From Natrialbaceae archaeon B1-Br10_E2g27 (GTDB taxonomy: Archaea > Halobacteriota > Halobacteria > Halobacteriales > Natrialbaceae): DNA of 9,844 bases. Location: assembly GCA_001563885.1 (NCBI GenBank), contig LKMM01000072.1:1-9844 (forward strand). Direction: 5' to 3'. The notes under the pieces are model-generated. The model saw only the letters and a program-made list of their open reading frames with translations, was not told where the DNA came from and searched no databases. The position numbers and the translations under genes were made by a program. This document shows positions 5,845-9,844 of the stretch, piece by piece. Each line of letters begins with the position of its first letter. The stretch's first letter is position 1.

Positions 5845-7509
5845 TCAGGCTTCGCCCAGTTCCTCAGTATACCGTCGATCGTCGTCGTGTTCGATCTCCT
5901 CGCGGTCGTCCTCGTCGAGGTCGGGTGTAAACTCCGCTGGTGGAATCGCAATATCTGTCGGCTCGTTAGTACCACAGCCGTGAGCATGAATTAACACCGC
6001 TTCTCGATCGTACGCTTCGTACTCGTTTGGTGCATCGAGATCGGTATCTTCCTCGATGGCAAACATGTTTATGTGAGTCAGTTCTATACCATCCGAAGCG
6101 GCCTTCTGACAGAGATACTCGGCGTAAACCTCCTCGGCCTCGTCGCTGTAGTCGGGATTGGCACGGTTTTCGATGGCGTACATGTAGAATCGTTCGCGGT
6201 ACGTGTCGAGTTGCTTGTAATTGTAGTGTCCATGTGGGCGGTCCCACGCGAGCTCCCGGTCGTTGTAGACATCGACGACGGTACCGTCCGACCGCTCGCC
6301 GACAAACACGTAGTATTCGTCGGATCCGGTCGGTCCCTGATAGAATCGCCACGGCGGTTGATCCAGTTTGAGAAGTGACTGGGCTGATTGTACCTCACTT
6401 CCCAGTGAATCCGTCGTCTCTTCATCGACGACGCCAGTGGTACCGAGTGTTGGAATTATGATAAACAAACCAGAGATTATCACGATTGTCAACACAAAAA
6501 CCGTCGCTGGCGTTCGGAACCGTTCGACTGCTGGCGTCTCGGGAATCTCTACCCGTGGAAGTCGCTTATCGAGGGTCGTTCCCCGACGACCAATTGCCGC
6601 TGCGGCCGAATCGAGTCGGGGGGAAACGCCTATACGGTCGACGATCCAGCGGGCGTCAGCCCACGCCCGTGGGCCACAGAAAAGAACCAGCCCCATCAGT
6701 GCGGCATAGGGAAACGCGCCGATACGGACGGTCGAAGCCATAAACAGGTGACTACCGGCAAGCATGATTGCGAGGAGATATCGCGGCCGACCGACCAACA
6801 GAAGCAACAGGGGCGCGATGAACATCAACACGTACCACGTGATGCTGCCGAGTTGCATCAGAAGTGGGAACTCCCGAAGGGTCGGGCCGAGTAGCCACGA
6901 GATACTATCGTAGTGAAGAATCCCATACAGCGACTCGCCGCTCAACCACTCGTCTTGCCAGGGGATTTTGTGACTCCAGTTTGAGATATACATCGCCACC
7001 ATCTGTATGAGGACGAACGCGCCGGCCAGGCCAGTGTAGCTATCTGCAGGTGACTCAGACCGTCGGAGCGCATCGAGCGAAAACCGCTCGCCCAATGGGA
7101 GAAACATTCCCCAGAACAACAGATGGCGAAACAGGATATCGGCATAGCTGGTCGCAAGCGGCATCCGAAGATCTAACGAGATAACGAAGACGAACGCCAA
7201 CACAGTCATAATGCGGGTATGATACCCGAACAAAAGCGCCACCCCGACCAGCAGGTGGATGGCAAACAGCGCCACCGTCACCGACGGCGACCCCGACAGG
7301 AAAAACACCGACGGCGCGTACTCGTGAGTGAGTTCGCGTGCGAGCCAGACGGGCATCACGCCGTTGTCGGTATAAAAAAACTCGAGGTTACGAGAGCGCA
7401 ACAGCACGTCTGCGATGATGAGAATCCCGGCGGCGATACGGAACGCAGCCAGCGATCGGGTGTCGATCGTGACTCGCCGACGGGCCGCGTCTCTGAGCCG
7501 ACGCTTCAT
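5845..7509 (-). CDS. HTTM-family integral membrane protein with large external C-terminal domain
   Basis: A 554-residue membrane protein of the HTTM family, the group related to the membrane part of vitamin K-dependent gamma-carboxylase. The motif FYTDNGVMP (45-53) in the first external loop is typical. About nine membrane segments can be seen near 20-37, 77-96, 98-113, 123-139, 159-178, 219-239, 243-260, 262-279 and 334-354. The basic N-terminus (MKRRLRDAARRR) and basic loop 280-333 lie inside, which puts residues 355-554 outside the cell. That tail contains PPWRFYQG (385-392), a cysteine pair C467 and C512 that could form a disulfide, and an extremely acidic end (DEDDREEIEHDDD). The only other cysteine is C278 in the membrane. 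Carboxylase activity cannot be claimed; function in archaea is unknown. ATG 7509 follows a weak TATA-like CATAGTAG. It is transcribed away from the antiporter and has no operon partner here. Confidence 0.82.
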   Translation of the reverse strand: MKRRLRDAARRRVTIDTRSLAAFRIAAGILIIADVLLRSRNLEFFYTDNGVMPVWLARELTHEYAPSVFFLSGSPSVTVALFAIHLLVGVALLFGYHTRIMTVLAFVFVISLDLRMPLATSYADILFRHLLFWGMFLPLGERFSLDALRRSESPADSYTGLAGAFVLIQMVAMYISNWSHKIPWQDEWLSGESLYGILHYDSISWLLGPTLREFPLLMQLGSITWYVLMFIAPLLLLLVGRPRYLLAIMLAGSHLFMASTVRIGAFPYAALMGLVLFCGPRAWADARWIVDRIGVSPRLDSAAAAIGRRGTTLDKRLPRVEIPETPAVERFRTPATVFVLTIVIISGLFIIIPTLGTTGVVDEETTDSLGSEVQSAQSLLKLDQPPWRFYQGPTGSDEYYVFVGERSDGTVVDVYNDRELAWDRPHGHYNYKQLDTYRERFYMYAIENRANPDYSDEAEEVYAEYLCQKAASDGIELTHINMFAIEEDTDLDAPNEYEAYDREAVLIHAHGCGTNEPTDIAIPPAEFTPDLDEDDREEIEHDDDRRYTEELGEA

Positions 7510-7528
7510 ACTCCCCCGTTTCCCAGAG

Positions 7529-7547
7529 CTACTATGAAATTCCTTCG
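7529..7547 (-). promoter_or_regulatory. Candidate HTTM gene promoter
   Basis: On the minus strand CGAAGGAATTT is followed by CATAGTAG (7536-7529), with the TATA-like block starting 27 bases before ATG 7509. This fits a leaderless transcript. It differs from the glm-type promoters both in the purine-rich upstream element and in spacing (27 rather than 35). Confidence 0.35.
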
Positions 7548-8007
7548 CTCGAGAGTTTCAATCGTCGTCGAGAGCCGACGACGGCTGCAAGTCGTCTGCA
7601 GTGAACGAGTCCTCATACTATCGGACGGAACTGTATGATCGCCACCCCGTGGCGGCGATTCACGGCGTACATCCGGCAGTATCACAGTTCGAGCCAACAT
7701 TTGTAGCGAACGGTCATACCGATGACTGTGCTACTGTGGCCGAGTTATATATGGGGTCGAACTGCGCGGCGACTGGGACCGACCATCGATATAAACCGTC
7801 TATTCGCCCACCCAATTCCACTAATGCTACGAATATTGAATTCCTAACCGCGATCGTCGACCATAAATGTCCACATTCGGCCATTGGCGACTGAAAACCA
7901 ACGTTTTATTAGCCGTCCGATCATCCTCTCACGACGATTACACTGTTCCGAGTCGATCCATCACGAACGTCACACCGATCGTCGCCGAGGCCCCATCAGC
8001 GTCGGTC
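7548..8007. other. Divergent intergenic region with hairpins and several TATA-like sites
   Basis: The HTTM and antiporter starts are 528 bases apart. A 97-codon frame (GTG 7601 to 7894) is open but lacks a promoter, a ribosome site and a known domain, so I do not call it. Three perfect hairpins lie close together: CGTCGTCG-AGAGC-CGACGACG (7563-7583), CTGCA-N7-TGCAG (7585-7601) and CGCCAC-CCC-GTGGCG (7640-7654). Plus-strand TATA-like stretches occur at TTATATAT (7745-7752), GATATAAA (7788-7795) and TTTTATTA (7904-7911). These could be antiporter promoters, small-RNA promoters or chance. Confidence 0.45.
7563..7583. repeat. Perfect 8-bp inverted repeat
   Basis: CGTCGTCG and CGACGACG flank a five-base AGAGC loop. 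It lies about 55 bases upstream of the HTTM start, before its putative TATA box, so it is more likely an operator or a DNA structure than part of the HTTM mRNA. The arms are themselves short CGT/CGA repeats, which raises the chance of coincidence in GC-rich DNA. Confidence 0.4.
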
Positions 8008-8014
8008 GATAAAT
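8008..8014 (+). promoter_or_regulatory. Antiporter promoter TATA box
   Basis: GATAAAT is centred 27 bases before ATG 8038, the expected position for a leaderless haloarchaeal transcript. There is no Shine-Dalgarno sequence before the ATG, and an in-frame TAG at 8017-8019 excludes an upstream start. Confidence 0.5.
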
Positions 8015-8037
8015 CGTAGCCCAACACTAATCCACTG

Positions 8038-9844
8038 ATGACGCTCTCTCTGGTTCCTGCCGTCCTCGAGATCCCCCTCGAGCAGCCCGTACTGGTCTTT
8101 ACTGCCGCGATGGCCGTCTTTCTGGCCGGACCGCTGCTTGCAAAACGGTTCGGCCAGCCCGGCATCGTCGGAATCGTCATCTTCGGTGCGGCCGTCGGCC
8201 CCGGTGCTCTCGAGTTGGTCGAACACTCCGATGCAATCGAACTGCTCGGGGAGGTTGGGCTGATCTACCTGCTGTTTACCGTCGGTCTCGAACTCGACAT
8301 CCGCGGCTTTAAGCAAGCACCCGAAAACGCCGCCCTGTTCGGACTGACGAGTTTCTTCCTCCCGTTTTTCGTCGGGACGTTTGCGATACAGACGGTGTTG
8401 GGACTCGACCTCGAGTCATCGATGTTGCTCTCGGCGGTGTTTGCCTCCCATACCTTGCTTGCGTATCCGATCGTCAACCGGTTTGGGGTGACGAAAAATC
8501 GGGCGGTGACGGCCGTCTTCGGTGGCATTCTCTTTACCGATACGATCGCGTTGATCGTGCTTGCGGTCGTTCTCGGCTCGATCGGTGGTGACCTCTCTGT
8601 GTTACTGTTTGGCCAGGTTGGGCTCTCGCTTGTGATCCTCTTTGGGAGCGCGTTGTTCGTCTTGCCACCAGCCTCGCGGTGGTTTTTCCAGAATTTCAGC
8701 GAAGAGAGCTACTTCGAGTTTCTGTTCGTGATGGTCGCAATATTTGCCACCGCGAGTCTGGCCGAAGTGCTCGATCTGGAGCCAATTTTGGGCGCATTTA
8801 TCGCCGGCATCGCCGTAAACCGGCTGATTCCAGAAGGCGGAACGTTGATGAATCGCATCGAGTTCGTCGGCAACGCCTTCTTTATCCCGTTTTTCCTCTT
8901 TCACGTCGGCATGCTCGTCGACCCCGGCGTCATCTTCGACGGGCTCGATACCCTGGGAACGGCTGCACTCATCATCACCGTCATGATCGTGACCAAGGGA
9001 GCCGCCGCCTGGCTCGTCGCCCGGATTCAGGGCTATACCCGGAACGAACGTGACGTTATCTTCGGCCTCTCGATCGGACAGGCCGCTGCGGCGCTGGCGA
9101 TTACCCTCGTCGGTTTCGACGCCGGGCTGTTCGGGCCGGAGATACTCAATGCCGTCGTACTGATGTTACTCGTCACCGCCGTCGCGAGCCCGTGGCTGAC
9201 CGAACGCGCCGCAAACCGACTGGCACTCGAGCGCGACGTCGAAGACGACGATGGCGGGGCGAAAGATCCGACGATCCTGTTGCCGCTTTCGCACAACGCC
9301 GAACTCCAGCAACGCTTGCTCGAACTCGCGTTCGTTATCAAAGGCGAGCGTGGGACGAACCCGGTAAACGTGATGACGGTCGTCCAGCCCGAAAGCGGCG
9401 ACAAGATGGAGACGCGAGTTGCCGGTGTTCGGCAAGAACTCGAGGCGTTGGCCGCTGTTGGCAGTGCCGCTGAAATCCCAATCGAGACAGAAACCCGCGT
9501 CAACCACAACGTCGCCTCCGGCATCGTCCAGGGTGCAGTCGAAGTCGGGGCTGACCAGATCATGATGGGGTGGGATGCCCGGGATAGCTTCCGACACCGC
9601 GTCTTCGGGAGTATCATCGATCAGGTCTTAGAACGGACGACACTGCCGGTGCTCATCTCGAGACTCGGCCATCCGATCAACACCACGCGACGTATCTTTG
9701 TCGTGGTTCCGATCGGTGCCGACCATCACGAGGGCTTTTATGAAGCCGTCCACCTGATCAAACGGATCACATCGGGGCTGGGAGCCGAACTCACCGTCGT
9801 CGTCGTCGAGGGGCCGGCCCACCAGTTCGAACACCTGTTTGACC
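8038..9844 (+). CDS. Kef/CPA2-type cation:proton antiporter with UspA-like C-terminal domains (partial)
   Basis: Membrane antiporter that should exchange Na+ or K+ for H+. The window ends inside the gene after 602 complete codons. Residues about 15-385 form the Na_H_Exchanger membrane domain with some 12 hydrophobic segments. Family motifs include FGQPGIVGIVIFGAAVGP (38-55), LLFTVGLELD (78-87), the SHTLLAYPIV segment (137-146) corresponding to the SSTA region of Kef proteins, and TDT (167-169), whose Asp168 is the likely ion- and proton-binding aspartate. After an acidic linker (DVEDDDGG, 400-407), residues 410-542 form a UspA-like domain with a possible nucleotide loop around MGWDARDSFRHRVFGS (510-525). 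A second UspA-like unit begins at about 551 (RRIFVVVPIGADHHEG) and is cut off. The layout suggests nucleotide-controlled or stress-controlled ion transport. Ion specificity cannot be read from sequence. ATG 8038 is the only sensible start. Confidence 0.9.
   Translation, partial: MTLSLVPAVLEIPLEQPVLVFTAAMAVFLAGPLLAKRFGQPGIVGIVIFGAAVGPGALELVEHSDAIELLGEVGLIYLLFTVGLELDIRGFKQAPENAALFGLTSFFLPFFVGTFAIQTVLGLDLESSMLLSAVFASHTLLAYPIVNRFGVTKNRAVTAVFGGILFTDTIALIVLAVVLGSIGGDLSVLLFGQVGLSLVILFGSALFVLPPASRWFFQNFSEESYFEFLFVMVAIFATASLAEVLDLEPILGAFIAGIAVNRLIPEGGTLMNRIEFVGNAFFIPFFLFHVGMLVDPGVIFDGLDTLGTAALIITVMIVTKGAAAWLVARIQGYTRNERDVIFGLSIGQAAAALAITLVGFDAGLFGPEILNAVVLMLLVTAVASPWLTERAANRLALERDVEDDDGGAKDPTILLPLSHNAELQQRLLELAFVIKGERGTNPVNVMTVVQPESGDKMETRVAGVRQELEALAAVGSAAEIPIETETRVNHNVASGIVQGAVEVGADQIMMGWDARDSFRHRVFGSIIDQVLERTTLPVLISRLGHPINTTRRIFVVVPIGADHHEGFYEAVHLIKRITSGLGAELTVVVVEGPAHQFEHLFD

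Noticed and set aside
7601..7894. A 97-codon plus-strand frame starting with GTG in the divergent gap.
   Set aside because: No TATA box 25-35 bases upstream, no ribosome site, no known domain, and codon third positions lose their GC bias in the second half. Hairpins overlap its start. Probably a chance frame.
7996..8904. Several minus-strand frames opposite the antiporter.
   Set aside because: They are charged, low-complexity shadows of the hydrophobic antiporter codons and have no promoter support.

Overview
The window looks like a haloarchaeal chromosome, probably from the Natrialba/Haloterrigena/Natronorubrum group (genus-level placement is a guess). The pointers are GC-rich acidic coding sequence with very frequent CTCGAG, archaeal-type GlmM and GlmU, a short Cys-x2-Cys zinc-finger protein of haloarchaeal style, and starts that sit close behind a TATA box with no Shine-Dalgarno. 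No rRNA, tRNA, CRISPR array or intact insertion sequence was found.

Layout. 122-1453 (+) glmM. 1502-1711 (-) a 69-residue four-cysteine zinc-finger protein, convergent with glmM. 2072-3256 (+) glmU, preceded by a 360-base gap. 3518-5332 (-) glmS, convergent with glmU. 5333-5530 holds a putative long glmS leader with a 50-codon open frame that ends on the glmS start codon. 5531-5844 is an AT-rich gap without a convincing gene. 5845-7509 (-) is an HTTM-family membrane protein with a large acidic, probably extracellular C-terminal domain. 7510-8037 is a 528-base divergent spacer with several hairpins. 8038-9844 (+) is a Kef/CPA2-type cation:proton antiporter fused to UspA-like domains and cut by the window end.

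The first 5.3 kb encodes the whole de novo route to UDP-N-acetylglucosamine: GlmS makes glucosamine-6-phosphate, GlmM isomerises it to glucosamine-1-phosphate, and bifunctional GlmU acetylates it and attaches UMP. UDP-GlcNAc would feed glycosylation of surface proteins or lipids. The genes are not one operon; they lie on alternating strands, each with its own promoter.

The main new observation is that these separate promoters look alike. Upstream of glmM, the zinc-finger gene, glmU and the glmS leader frame there is a similar block (approximate consensus GGTAGCCCGTC followed by TATAGTAA), and in all four the first base of the TATA-like block is exactly 35 bases before an ATG. The zinc-finger gene and glmS share 11 identical bases. 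The HTTM and antiporter promoters lack this pattern. This suggests a co-regulated UDP-GlcNAc regulon that includes the zinc-finger protein, and it supports translation of a leader peptide ahead of glmS. All of this comes from reading by eye and has not been tested against the rest of the genome.
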